Assembly (NCBI RefSeq): GCF_000427665.1
Contig: NZ_KE386572.1
Coordinates: forward strand, 2,070,196 to 2,134,195
Reading direction: 5' to 3'
DNA from: Geminicoccus roseus DSM 18922
Lineage (GTDB): Bacteria > Pseudomonadota > Alphaproteobacteria > Geminicoccales > Geminicoccaceae
Length of the DNA stretch: 64,000 nt
Each line of letters starts with the position of its first letter. The first letter of the stretch is position 1. Positions 43,646 through 51,870 of this stretch are shown here, one piece after another. The translations under genes and the position numbers were made by a program. A model generated the notes under the pieces. That model saw nothing but the letters and a program-made list of their open reading frames with translations, was not told where the DNA came from and did not search any database.

Positions 43646-44653
43646 ATGCGCAAGCTCTTCCAGCGGCTGGGCGTGTTCCCGGCCACGATCGCCTGTGTGC
43701 TCGCCGCCTTCTGGGTGCTGGGCCTGATCGTCCTGCCGCAGGCCACCATGATCGAGCGCTCGCTCTGGTGGGAGGAACGGCCGGCCGACGCCCAGCAGGC
43801 TGCGCAGGCGCTCGACCAGGCCTGGATGGAGCAGGCGCGCCTGTCGCTGGACGACCCGTCGCCGGAGCGCGATGCCAGGCTCGCCGAGGTGGAGGCCGAG
43901 ATCGCCCGGCTGGAGCAGGTCGAGACCAAGCCGGTGCGGGCCTGGGGCCTGTCCAACTACCTGCGCATGAGCGGGCTGCACCTGCGCATCTTCCTCTGGA
44001 CGCTCGGCGCCTCGCTGGCCGTCACGCTGATCGCCTTCGTGGTCTGCTACCCGATCGCCTGGGCGGTCGCGACCGCCGGTCCCGGCCTGCGCGGGCCGCT
44101 CCTCCTGACCGGGCTGATCATTCCCTATGCCGTCAACGAGCTCCTGCGGATCTTCGCCTGGCTGATCCTGCTCGACCGCGAGGGCTTGGTGAACACGCTC
44201 CTGCAGGGCCTGGGCCTGCCCCCCGTCCCGTTCGTCGAGACCGGCTCCGGCGTGTTCATCACCATGGTCTACACCTACGTGCTGTTCATGGTCTTCCCGA
44301 TGCTTAACTCCATGGAGACCTTGGACCGCGCCCAGGTCGAGGCCGCCCGCGACCTCGGCGCCTCGATCCCGCAGATCCACCGCCGGGTGATCATCCCGCA
44401 CAGCCGCCCGGGCATCGCGATCGGCTGCATCATGACCTTCATGCTGGCCGCCGGCTCCTACGCGGTGCCGTGGATCATGAGCCGCGGCGTGGGCGGCGAC
44501 TGGTTCACCCAGCTGGTCTACCGGCAGTTCTACGAGGCCAACCAGTGGAACGTCGGCGCCGCCTACGCCGTCACCCTGCTGATCGCCTGCCTGGCCTTCG
44601 TGCTGGTGGTCATGAAGGTGATGCGGGTGTCGTTGCGGGAGATCGCCCGATGA
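43646..44653 (+). CDS. ABC transporter permease (PotB/PotH-like)
   Basis: 335 residues. A first helix (FPATIACVLAAFWVLGLIVLP) is followed by an unusually long periplasmic segment of about 70 residues rich in Glu/Gln/Ala (RPADAQQAAQALDQAWMEQ and onward, predicted coiled), then the membrane core starting LRIFLWTLGASLAVTLIAFVVCYP and the EAA loop (EAARDLGASIPQIHRRVIIPHSRPG). The periplasmic insertion is larger than in E. coli PotB and may contact the binding protein. It overlaps the next permease by 4 bp. Confidence 0.92.
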   Translation: MRKLFQRLGVFPATIACVLAAFWVLGLIVLPQATMIERSLWWEERPADAQQAAQALDQAWMEQARLSLDDPSPERDARLAEVEAEIARLEQVETKPVRAWGLSNYLRMSGLHLRIFLWTLGASLAVTLIAFVVCYPIAWAVATAGPGLRGPLLLTGLIIPYAVNELLRIFAWLILLDREGLVNTLLQGLGLPPVPFVETGSGVFITMVYTYVLFMVFPMLNSMETLDRAQVEAARDLGASIPQIHRRVIIPHSRPGIAIGCIMTFMLAAGSYAVPWIMSRGVGGDWFTQLVYRQFYEANQWNVGAAYAVTLLIACLAFVLVVMKVMRVSLREIAR

Positions 44654-45447
44654 ATGCCGGCCGCGCCAGCCGCCTGGTGCTCGACGCCTATCTGGTGCTG
44701 TTCTTCTTCTACCTGGCCGCCCCGCTGGTGGTGATGATGGCGGCCGCCTTCAACGCCTACCCGCAGCCCTCGGTGACCCACTGGGAAGGCTTCACCCTGC
44801 GCTGGTTCACCGAGCTGTTCACCGATGCGCGGCTGGGCACCGGCGTGCTCCACTCCTTCATGGTGGCGCTGGGCGTGATCGTGATCGCCATCCCGGCGGG
44901 CCTCGCCGGCGCCATGATCCTGGCGCGGATGGAAAGCCGGGCCACCACCTTCCTCTATGCCCTGATGGTCAGCCCGATCCTCACGCCCGGCATCATCCTG
45001 GGCCTGTCGACCCTGATCTTCTGGAGCCCGATCGGCATCGGTGCCGGCCTGACCCTGGCGACGCTCGCCCAGGCCAGCTTCATCACCTCCTATTGCATGC
45101 TGATGTTCCTGGCCCGGCTCGCCCGCTACGACCAGACCCTGGACGAGGCCGCCCTCGACCTTGGCGCCGGCCCGGCCTTCGTGTTCCGGCGGATCACCCT
45201 GCCGTTCCTGTGGCCGACCGTGCTGACCGCCGCCGGCATCGCCTTCCTGCAGTCGTTCGAGAACTACAACACCACCGTGTTCGCGATCGGCGGCGACTTC
45301 ACCCTGCCCACCGAGATCGGCTCGCGGATGCGCTTCGGCCTCTCCCCCGCCATCGCGGCGCTGGGCGTGATCTTCGTGGTGGCGACCGTGGCCGGGGCGA
45401 TCGCCTGGGTGGTCCTGCGCCGGCGGGAGCGCGCCCGCGCCGCCTGA
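44650..45447 (+). CDS. ABC transporter permease (PotC/PotI-like)
   Basis: 265 residues, six helices, with the EAA loop LDEAALDLGAGPAFVFRRITLP and the preceding ILTPGIILGLSTLIF segment typical of PotC. It begins in the stop of the PotB-like gene (ATGA). It is the last gene of this importer; the next gene is convergent, so the cluster carries no ATPase of its own. Confidence 0.93.
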   Translation: MNAGRASRLVLDAYLVLFFFYLAAPLVVMMAAAFNAYPQPSVTHWEGFTLRWFTELFTDARLGTGVLHSFMVALGVIVIAIPAGLAGAMILARMESRATTFLYALMVSPILTPGIILGLSTLIFWSPIGIGAGLTLATLAQASFITSYCMLMFLARLARYDQTLDEAALDLGAGPAFVFRRITLPFLWPTVLTAAGIAFLQSFENYNTTVFAIGGDFTLPTEIGSRMRFGLSPAIAALGVIFVVATVAGAIAWVVLRRRERARAA

Positions 45448-45449
45448 CC

Positions 45450-45479
45450 GGCGGCGGGGCTGGCCGTCAGCCCGCCGCC
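45450..45479. terminator. Probable bidirectional terminator between the PotC-like and helicase genes
   Basis: An 11-bp GC stem with one bulged G (GGCGGCGGGGCT at 45450-45461, AGCCCGCCGCC at 45469-45479) occupies the 19-bp gap of two convergent genes and extends over the last helicase codons. No T-tract is present, so termination efficiency is uncertain. Confidence 0.45.
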
Positions 45480-47539
45480 CACATCCCGCGCATCCGGGCG
45501 CCGACATCGATCCGCACGCTCCGGGCGGCTCCCCCCGGAGCCGTGGCGCCCGGCGCCGCCACCGGCCAGGTCGTCTGCTCGAACAGGGACAGCAACTGGT
45601 CCGGGACGAAGCGGGTGCGCGCCGCATAGACGTGCCGGTCGCCCCTGGCATGCTGGCCATGAGTGAAGAACCGCTGCGGGACCAGCAGGTGCAGGTCGTC
45701 CCTGGCCCTGGTCATCGCGACATAGAGCAGCCGCCGCTCCTCCTCGATCTCGTCGGTGCTGCCGGTGCCGAGGTCGGAGGGGATGCAGCCGTCCACCACG
45801 TTCAGCACGAACACCGACTTCCATTCCTGGCCCTTGGCCGAGTGGATCGTGGAAAGGATCAGGTAGTCCTCGTCGCGCAGGGGCACCCCGGCCTGGTCGC
45901 TGGTGGCGTCCGGCGGGTCCAGGGTCAGCTCGGTCAAAAAGCGCTCGCGCGACGGATAGCCCGCCGCGATCTGGGCGAGCTGGACGAGGTCGGCCCGGCG
46001 GGTGGCGGCGTCCTCGTGGATCCGCTCCAGATGCGGCTCGTACCAGGCCCGCGCCAGGTCCAGCTCGGCCGGCCAGCCAACGCCGCGCAGCCGCTCGACC
46101 AGCTGGACGAACTCCCGCCAGCCGTCGCCCGCCCGGGAGGGTGCCGTCACGGTCATGAGCGCCGCCACCGGGTCGGCCGCCTCCGCCATCCGGTCGAGCG
46201 CCCGTTTGGCGGAACTCGCGCCCACCCCGGGGATCAGCTGCATCAGCCGGAACCCGGCTACCCGGTCCTTCGGGTTCTGGACAAAGCGCAGGAGCGCCAG
46301 CACGTCCTTGACGTGCGCGGAATCCAGGAACTTCAGCCCGCCGAATTTCACGAACGGAATGTTCCTGCGGGTCAGCTCCACCTCCAGCGGTCCGGCATGG
46401 TGCGAGGTGCGGAACAGGATCGCCTGCTGCTTGAGCGCGATTCCGGCCTCGCGGTTCTCCAGGACCCGCTCCACCACGTAGCGGGCCTGGTCGGCCTCGT
46501 CGCGCAGGGCCACCAGCCAGGGCCGCCCCTCCGCCTTTCGCTCGCTCCACAGGTTCTTGGTGAACCGCTCGGCCGAGAGCGCGATCACGCCGTTGGCCGC
46601 CGCCAGGACCGGCTGGGTGGAGCGGTAGTTGCGGTCCAGGGTAACGATGCTGGCGGGCGGGGTGAATTGGCCCGGGAAGTCCAGGATGTTGCGCACGGTG
46701 GCAGCGCGGAACGCATAGATCGACTGGGCGTCGTCGCCGACCACGGTCAGGCCGTGGCCGGCCGGCTTCAGGCCCAAGAGGATCGAGGCCTGCAGGCGGT
46801 TGGTGTCCTGGTACTCGTCGACCAGCACATGGTCGAACCGGCCGCCGATCTCCTGGGCGAGCAGCGGCTCGGCGGCCATCTGCGCCCAGTAGAGCAGCAG
46901 GTCGTCGTAATCGAGCAGGTTCTGGCGCTGCTTGGCCAGGACATAGCCGGCGAACAGCCGGCGCAGCTCCGCCGCCCAGCCCGAGCACCAGGGAAAGGTC
47001 GCCTGGAGGACGTCCTCCAGCGCCATCTCGGCGTTGACGCAGCGCGAGTAGATCGCAAGGCAGGTGGCCTTGGCCGGAAAGCGGCTCTGGGTCGCCGACA
47101 AGCCCAGCTCGTGGCGGACAAGGTTGATCAGGTCGGCGGAATCGGCGCGGTCCAGGATCGTGAAGGACGGATCCAGCCCGATCTGCTCGGCATGCTCGCG
47201 CAGGAGCCGCGCGCCGATGCCGTGGAACGTGCCGGCCCAGGTGAGGGCCTCGGTCAGGATGGCGGCGGACGGGCCCAGCACCTCGCCCGCGATCCGCTCG
47301 ACCCGCCTCGCCATCTCCGCGGCCGCCCGCCGGGAGAAGGTCAGCAGCAGGATGCGGCGCGGATCGGCGCCATGGGCGATCAGATGCGCCACCCGGTGCG
47401 CCAGCGTGCTGGTCTTGCCGGACCCGGCCCCGGCGATCACCAGGAGCGGCTGCGGCGGGCCGGACCGGCCGATCCCGTGCTCCACCGCCTGCCGCTGTTC
47501 CGGATTGAGGTTCGCCAGATAGGCGGCCGCCGCACTCAC
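45467..47539 (-). CDS. UvrD/PcrA/Rep-type ATP-dependent 3'-5' DNA helicase
   Basis: 690 residues of superfamily 1A. Q motif LNPEQRQAV (11-19), Walker A AGAGSGKT (36-43), motif Ia LLLTFSRRAAAEMARRV, motif II VDEYQDTN, motif III GDDAQSIYAFRAA, motif IV LDRNYRST, motif V STIHSAKGQEWKSVFV, motif VI YVAMTRARDDLHL are all intact. It is shorter than typical chromosomal UvrD, which often appears elsewhere in such genomes, so it may be an accessory paralogue. Start is GTG at 47539. It sits between two ABC transporter clusters without a functional link that I can see. Confidence 0.94.
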   Translation of the reverse strand: MSAAAAYLANLNPEQRQAVEHGIGRSGPPQPLLVIAGAGSGKTSTLAHRVAHLIAHGADPRRILLLTFSRRAAAEMARRVERIAGEVLGPSAAILTEALTWAGTFHGIGARLLREHAEQIGLDPSFTILDRADSADLINLVRHELGLSATQSRFPAKATCLAIYSRCVNAEMALEDVLQATFPWCSGWAAELRRLFAGYVLAKQRQNLLDYDDLLLYWAQMAAEPLLAQEIGGRFDHVLVDEYQDTNRLQASILLGLKPAGHGLTVVGDDAQSIYAFRAATVRNILDFPGQFTPPASIVTLDRNYRSTQPVLAAANGVIALSAERFTKNLWSERKAEGRPWLVALRDEADQARYVVERVLENREAGIALKQQAILFRTSHHAGPLEVELTRRNIPFVKFGGLKFLDSAHVKDVLALLRFVQNPKDRVAGFRLMQLIPGVGASSAKRALDRMAEAADPVAALMTVTAPSRAGDGWREFVQLVERLRGVGWPAELDLARAWYEPHLERIHEDAATRRADLVQLAQIAAGYPSRERFLTELTLDPPDATSDQAGVPLRDEDYLILSTIHSAKGQEWKSVFVLNVVDGCIPSDLGTGSTDEIEEERRLLYVAMTRARDDLHLLVPQRFFTHGQHARGDRHVYAARTRFVPDQLLSLFEQTTWPVAAPGATAPGGAARSVRIDVGARMRGMWAAG

Positions 47540-47613
47540 CTTGACATCGTCCCGCTGGAAGCCTGCGGCCGGAGGATCACGGATTCCCGGTTTGTTCGCA
47601 ACCGGCCGGACGG

Positions 47614-48291
47614 CTAGGAGCCCCGCCGCGTCCCGGCGACATGGTGCAGGTGCTCGACCATCCGGCGCGCGGCCGTCAGGGGATCGCCGGTCCGGATCGC
47701 CTGGACGATGGCGTCGTGCTCGCCGGGCGGGCAGTTCTCGTCATGGCGCTGGGCATGGGCCGCCAGCGCCACGGCGGTGCGCCAGACCAGGTCGTCGATG
47801 ATCCCCGCCAGCACCTGGTTGCCGGCCAGTTCGGCCACCAGCCGGTGGAACTCGCCGGCCAGCCGGATGATCCGGCCCTGCTCCCCGGCCGCGCGGGCCG
47901 CCGCCTCGTCGTCCAGATGCGCGTCGAGCCGCGCCACCGCCAGGGCGCGCGCCCGGGCATCCAGCCCGGCGACCTTGACGATGGTCTGGCTCTCGATGAT
48001 CCGCCGCGCCTCGAACAGGGCGGCGGCCTCCGCCGGCGACGGCTCGGCGACGAAGGCGCCCCGGTTCGGCTCCAGCCGGACCACGCCACGCTGCGCGAGC
48101 AGCAGCAGCACCTTGCGCACCCGGGCCCGCGTCACGTCAAAGATCTCCGCCAGGCTCTCCTCGGCGAGCTTGGTGCGCGGCGGCAGGCGGCCCTCCACGA
48201 TAGCGTCGAGGATGTGCTCGAAGATCTCGCGCTCGAGCTGGAGCCCGGCGGGCACGGGCGATCCGGTTGGGGAACAGGTCAGGGAAAGCAT
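47614..48291 (-). CDS. GntR-family transcriptional regulator with FCD domain
   Basis: 225 residues: N-terminal GntR winged helix (QLEREIFEHILDAIVEGRLPPRTKLAEESLAEIFDVTRARVRKVLLLLAQRGVV) and a C-terminal all-helical FCD ligand-binding domain with the metal-binding His pattern (EFHRLVAELAGN, GEHDAIVQAI, EHLHHVAG). FCD regulators usually respond to small carboxylates or amino acids. It is divergent from the ABC transporter operon that starts at 48558 and a perfect 16-bp palindrome of FCD type lies in the intervening region, so it probably represses that operon. Confidence 0.92.
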   Translation of the reverse strand: MLSLTCSPTGSPVPAGLQLEREIFEHILDAIVEGRLPPRTKLAEESLAEIFDVTRARVRKVLLLLAQRGVVRLEPNRGAFVAEPSPAEAAALFEARRIIESQTIVKVAGLDARARALAVARLDAHLDDEAAARAAGEQGRIIRLAGEFHRLVAELAGNQVLAGIIDDLVWRTAVALAAHAQRHDENCPPGEHDAIVQAIRTGDPLTAARRMVEHLHHVAGTRRGS

Positions 48292-48505
48292 CGTCGCCGT
48301 CAGGTCGTTGTCGTGACCCTATCCCGCACACGAAGTCCTGCGGAAGCACGATCTTTGGCAGACGGGCCGGTTCCTCCGCCAGTGATGTAGATGATCCTGG
48401 GTGATCGTGGCGCTGCCTGCTCAATATCCTGGCAGGTGATGCCTGTTCCATGGCCATGGCCATGGAGGCTGCGCCTCAGCGACTGATTCCTGCCCGATTG
48501 GCGTC

Positions 48506-48521
48506 TGGCACGGGAACTGCA
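48506..48521 (+). promoter_or_regulatory. Sigma-54 (RpoN)-type promoter
   Basis: TGGCACGGGAACTGCA matches the -24/-12 consensus TGGCACG-N4-TTGC with a single mismatch, and the GG and GC dinucleotides have the required 10-nt separation. The predicted transcription start, about 48532, gives a short leader to the ATG at 48558. Sigma-54 use would fit a nitrogen-responsive uptake system. No clear NtrC-like activator sites were found upstream. Confidence 0.55.
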
Positions 48522-48525
48522 TCTC

Positions 48526-48541
48526 GGATTGTCGACAATCC
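48526..48541. promoter_or_regulatory. Perfect 16-bp palindrome, probable GntR/FCD operator
   Basis: GGATTGTCGACAATCC is a perfect dyad centred on TTGTCGACAA, the shape expected for FadR/FCD subgroup GntR sites. It overlaps the predicted start of the sigma-54 promoter and ends 16 bp before the start codon. The neighbouring GntR/FCD gene is divergent, which makes repression by steric block likely. Confidence 0.65.
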
Positions 48542-48557
48542 AGCGGAGATGTTTTGG

Positions 48558-49583
48558 ATGCCAGCAGCCGCTGCCGAAACGGGCGAGGCCCGGGGCCGGA
48601 TCGAGTTCGCGGGCGTGTCGAAGGCCTATGGCACCGCCCGGGCCGTCGATTCCATCAGCCTGGACATTCCAGCGGCCACCTATTGCTGCCTGCTCGGCCC
48701 CTCGGGCTGCGGCAAGACCACCTCCCTGCGCATGCTGGCCGGCCACGAGATCGCCACCGCCGGCGACATCCTGCTCGACGGGCTGGACGTCACCCGCCTG
48801 CCGCCGGCCAGGCGCGGCACCGCGATGATGTTCCAGAACTACGCCCTGTTCCCGCATCTGAGCGTGCAGGAGAACGTCGCCTTCTCGCTGCGGATGCGCG
48901 GCGAGCCCCGGATGACGCGGCTGGCGCAGGCGCGGGCGATGCTGCGGGTGGTGGAGATGGAGCGCTTCGCCGAGCGCCTGCCGGCGCAGCTCTCGGGCGG
49001 CCAGCAGCAGCGCGTTGCGCTGGCCCGCGCCCTGATCACCCGGCCGGCCGCCCTCCTGCTCGACGAGCCGTTGTCGGCGCTCGACCCGTTCCTGCGCCTG
49101 CGGGTGCGCACCGAGCTGAAGAAGCTGCAGAAGAGCCTCGGCATTTCGTTCGTCCACGTCACCCATTCCCAGGACGAGGCCTTGGCGCTGGCCGACAAGG
49201 TGGTGCTGATGAATGTCGGCCGGATCGAGCAGCAGGGTACTGCCGAGGAAGTCTTCACCCGGCCGCGCACGCCGTTCGTCGCCCGCTTCATCGGCGGCCA
49301 CAACGTCATCGATCTGGGCGACCGGATGGTCGCGGTGCGCACCGACCGGGTCGCCCTGCAGCGCGGCGAGGCAACTGGCCCGACCAGCCGCGCCGCCACC
49401 GTGAAGGCCGCCGAATATGCCGGCAACGGCTTCTCGGTGCAGCTCGTCGACGATCGCGACGGCGAGCTGATCGCGCTGGTCCCGGAAGAGGAGTTCCGCG
49501 CCCGGCCGTTCGGGGAGGGGGAGCGGGTCACCGTCTCCTGGGCGCCGGACCAGATGCACGTGCTCGAGCAGGGCAGCGCCTGA
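48558..49583 (+). CDS. ABC transporter ATP-binding protein (PotA-like)
   Basis: 341 residues. Nucleotide-binding domain with Walker A GPSGCGKTT, Q-loop MMFQNYALFPHL, signature LSGGQQQRVALARAL, Walker B LLLDEPLSALDPF and switch His in VTHSQDEA, followed by a C-terminal TOBE-like regulatory domain (residues about 245-341). It powers the importer encoded downstream. ATG 48558 is chosen because GGAG lies 9 nt upstream; the in-frame ATG at 48549 touches that GGAG, and farther upstream starts would place the operator inside the gene. Confidence 0.92.
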   Translation: MPAAAAETGEARGRIEFAGVSKAYGTARAVDSISLDIPAATYCCLLGPSGCGKTTSLRMLAGHEIATAGDILLDGLDVTRLPPARRGTAMMFQNYALFPHLSVQENVAFSLRMRGEPRMTRLAQARAMLRVVEMERFAERLPAQLSGGQQQRVALARALITRPAALLLDEPLSALDPFLRLRVRTELKKLQKSLGISFVHVTHSQDEALALADKVVLMNVGRIEQQGTAEEVFTRPRTPFVARFIGGHNVIDLGDRMVAVRTDRVALQRGEATGPTSRAATVKAAEYAGNGFSVQLVDDRDGELIALVPEEEFRARPFGEGERVTVSWAPDQMHVLEQGSA

Positions 49584-49623
49584 GGGCTGCCGAACCGTCC
49601 ATGCCATCGCAACGAGGGAAACC

Positions 49624-50901
49624 ATGATCAAGAAGATGCAGCCGACGGCCTCCCGCCGCGACGTCCTCAAGGGCGGCGCCGCCCTGGCCGGCATCGCCGC
49701 AACCGGGGCGATCTGCGCGCCGGCGGTGCATTCCGCCGAGCCGGTCACCCTGCGCTATCTGTCCACCGCCGTGAACCAGGCCCCCGCGATCGCCGAGCAG
49801 GCGTTCCGCGATACCGGCGTGAAGATCGAGTATGTCTCGGTCACCACCGACGAGGTGACCAAGCGCATCATCACCCAGCCCAACTCGTTCGACCTGGTCG
49901 ACACCGAGTATTTCGCGCTGAAGAAGCTGGTCCCGGCCGGCAACCTGATGGGCATGGACGCCAAGCGGATCAAGCTGGTCGACAAGCTGGCGCCGGCCAT
50001 CACCAAGGCCGAGATCGACGGCAAGAAGATCGGCGACCAGGGCACCGCGCCCAAGAAGGTGTTCTACCTGGACGGCCAGTACTCCAAGCAGTTCTCCGAC
50101 ACGCCGACCGAGTGGATCACCCTGATCCCCACCACCTACAACGCCGACACGCTGGGCATCCGCCCGGACCTGGTCGGCCGACCGATCGAGAGCTGGGCGG
50201 AACTCCTGAACCCCGAGTTCAAGGGCAAGGCCTCGATCCTCAACATCCCCTCGATCGGCATCATGGATGCCGCGATGGTCGTGGAGGCCACCGGCGAGCA
50301 CAAGTACGCCGACAAGGGCAACATGACCAAGGAGGAGATCGACCTCACCATCGCCAGGCTGATCGAGGCCAAGCAGGCCGGCCAGTTCCGCGCCTTCTGG
50401 TCGGACTTCAACGAGAGCGTGAACCTGATGGCGTCGGGCGAGACCGTCATCCAGTCGATGTGGTCGCCGGCGGTGACCGCGGTGCGCCTCAAGGGCATCG
50501 AGTGCAAGTTCCAGCCGCTCAAGGAAGGCTACCGCGCCTGGGCGTCCGGCTTCGGCCTGCCCAAGACCCTCAAGGGCCGGGAACTCGATGCCGCCTATGA
50601 GTTCGTCAACTGGTTCCTGTCCGGCTGGGCCGGCGCCTACCTGAACCGCCAGGGCTACTACTCGGCCGTGCTCGACACCGCGAAGGAGCACATGGAGCCC
50701 TACGAGTGGGCCTACTGGATGGAAGGCAAGCCCGCCGAGAAGGACATTGTCGGCCCCGACGGCAGCCTTCTGGAGAAGGCCGGCACGGTGCGCGACGGCG
50801 GCTCCTACAACGAGCGCATGGGTGCGGTCGCCTGCTGGAACGCGGTCATGGACGAGAACGAGTACATGGTCCGCAAGTGGAACTCCTTCATCGCCGCCTG
50901 A
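49624..50901 (+). CDS. ABC transporter substrate-binding protein (PotD-like)
   Basis: 425 residues with a Tat-type leader (ASRRDVLKGGAALAGIAATGAICAPAV). The mature protein has VTLRYLSTAVNQAP, FDLVDTEYFALKKLVPAGNL, WITLIPTTYNADTLG, ETVIQSMWSPAVTAVR and an extended C-terminus ending MVRKWNSFIAA. It is a PotD/PotF-family relative but noticeably divergent from the binding protein at 42407. The ligand may be a polyamine, an amino-acid derivative or a hydantoin-type compound, given the racemase at the end of the operon. Confidence 0.9.
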   Translation: MIKKMQPTASRRDVLKGGAALAGIAATGAICAPAVHSAEPVTLRYLSTAVNQAPAIAEQAFRDTGVKIEYVSVTTDEVTKRIITQPNSFDLVDTEYFALKKLVPAGNLMGMDAKRIKLVDKLAPAITKAEIDGKKIGDQGTAPKKVFYLDGQYSKQFSDTPTEWITLIPTTYNADTLGIRPDLVGRPIESWAELLNPEFKGKASILNIPSIGIMDAAMVVEATGEHKYADKGNMTKEEIDLTIARLIEAKQAGQFRAFWSDFNESVNLMASGETVIQSMWSPAVTAVRLKGIECKFQPLKEGYRAWASGFGLPKTLKGRELDAAYEFVNWFLSGWAGAYLNRQGYYSAVLDTAKEHMEPYEWAYWMEGKPAEKDIVGPDGSLLEKAGTVRDGGSYNERMGAVACWNAVMDENEYMVRKWNSFIAA

Positions 50902-50946
50902 CCCCCTGAGCCCTGCATTCGCCGGTCCTTCCGTCCCCTCAGGGGG
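50902..50946 (+). terminator. Intercistronic hairpin after the second PotD-like gene
   Basis: Perfect 9-bp stem (CCCCCTGAG at 50902-50910, CTCAGGGGG at 50938-50946) closing a 27-nt GC-rich loop. The stem starts immediately after the stop codon. No T-tract; it is in the same position relative to the binding-protein gene as the hairpins of the other three importers. Confidence 0.55.
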
Positions 50947-50992
50947 CGGGAGGGCCGGACCCGCGACCTTCCATGGCTGGTGGAACGACCGA

Positions 50993-51868
50993 ATGACGGC
51001 CTCGCGCTGGACACCCTACTGGCAGGCCGCGCCCATGGCCCTGGCGTTCCTGCTCTTCTTCATCCTGCCGCTGCTCGTCACGCTGGTCGTGAGTTTTTGG
51101 AACTACACCGAGTATTCGATCGAGCCGGCCTTCGTCACCGAGAACTACGTCACCGCGTTCGAGGGCTGCCTGGCCGAACTGCCCGGCCTGTGCACCACCC
51201 TCAAGACCTATCTCTCCACCGTGAAGTTCAGCCTGCTGGTCTGGCTGATCACCCTGGTGATCGGCTTTGCCGTCTCCTACTACATCGTGTTCGAGATCCG
51301 CTCCAGTACGGTGCGCCTGGTGCTGGCCCTGCTCTGCACCATCCCGTTCTGGACCTCCAACGTGATCCGGATGATCTCCTGGATCCCGCTGCTCGGCCGC
51401 AACGGCGTGGTCAACCAGATGCTGATGGGCATGGGCGTCGTCTCGGAGCCGCAGGACTGGCTGCTCTACTCCGACTTCTCGGTGATCCTGGCCTTCGTCC
51501 ACCTCAACACCGTGTTCATGATCGTGCCGATCGCCAACTCGATGTCGCGGATCGACCGCTCCCTGATCGAGGCAGCCCGCGACAACGGCGCCAGCGGCTG
51601 GCAGATCGTCTGGCACGTCATCGTCCCGCTGACCAAGACCGGGATCATGATCGGCTCGATCTTCGTGGTGACGGTGGTGATGGGCGACTTCATCACGATC
51701 GGCCTGATGGGCGGCCAGCAGATCGCCTCGGTGGGCAAGATCATCAACGTCCAGATCAGCTATCTGCAATTCCCGATCGCCGCGGCCAACGCGATCATCC
51801 TGCTGGCGATGGTCCTGATGATCGTCTGGGCGATGGTCCGCTTCGTCGACATCCGCAAGGAGCTGTGA
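50993..51868 (+). CDS. ABC transporter permease (PotB-like)
   Basis: 291 residues with six helices (MALAFLLFFILPLLVTLVVSFW first), the PotB-type WTSNVIRMISWIPLLGRNGVVNQ segment and EAA loop EAARDNGASGWQIVWHVIVPLTKTG. It follows the binding-protein gene after a hairpin and precedes a PotC-like permease by 2 nt. The start at 50993 is chosen from the first helix; the Shine-Dalgarno is weak, so expression may depend on the upstream gene. Confidence 0.92.
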   Translation: MTASRWTPYWQAAPMALAFLLFFILPLLVTLVVSFWNYTEYSIEPAFVTENYVTAFEGCLAELPGLCTTLKTYLSTVKFSLLVWLITLVIGFAVSYYIVFEIRSSTVRLVLALLCTIPFWTSNVIRMISWIPLLGRNGVVNQMLMGMGVVSEPQDWLLYSDFSVILAFVHLNTVFMIVPIANSMSRIDRSLIEAARDNGASGWQIVWHVIVPLTKTGIMIGSIFVVTVVMGDFITIGLMGGQQIASVGKIINVQISYLQFPIAAANAIILLAMVLMIVWAMVRFVDIRKEL

Positions 51869-51870
51869 GG

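Noticed and set aside
42308-44401. A 697-codon minus-strand frame opposite the first PotD/PotB-like genes
   Set aside because: Shadow of well-supported transporter genes; rich in His/Gln/Asp/Gly with no recognisable motif.
45467-47539. UvrD-type helicase next to ABC genes as part of a defence system
   Set aside because: All SF1A motifs are those of an ordinary repair helicase and no nuclease, methylase or other defence gene is adjacent.
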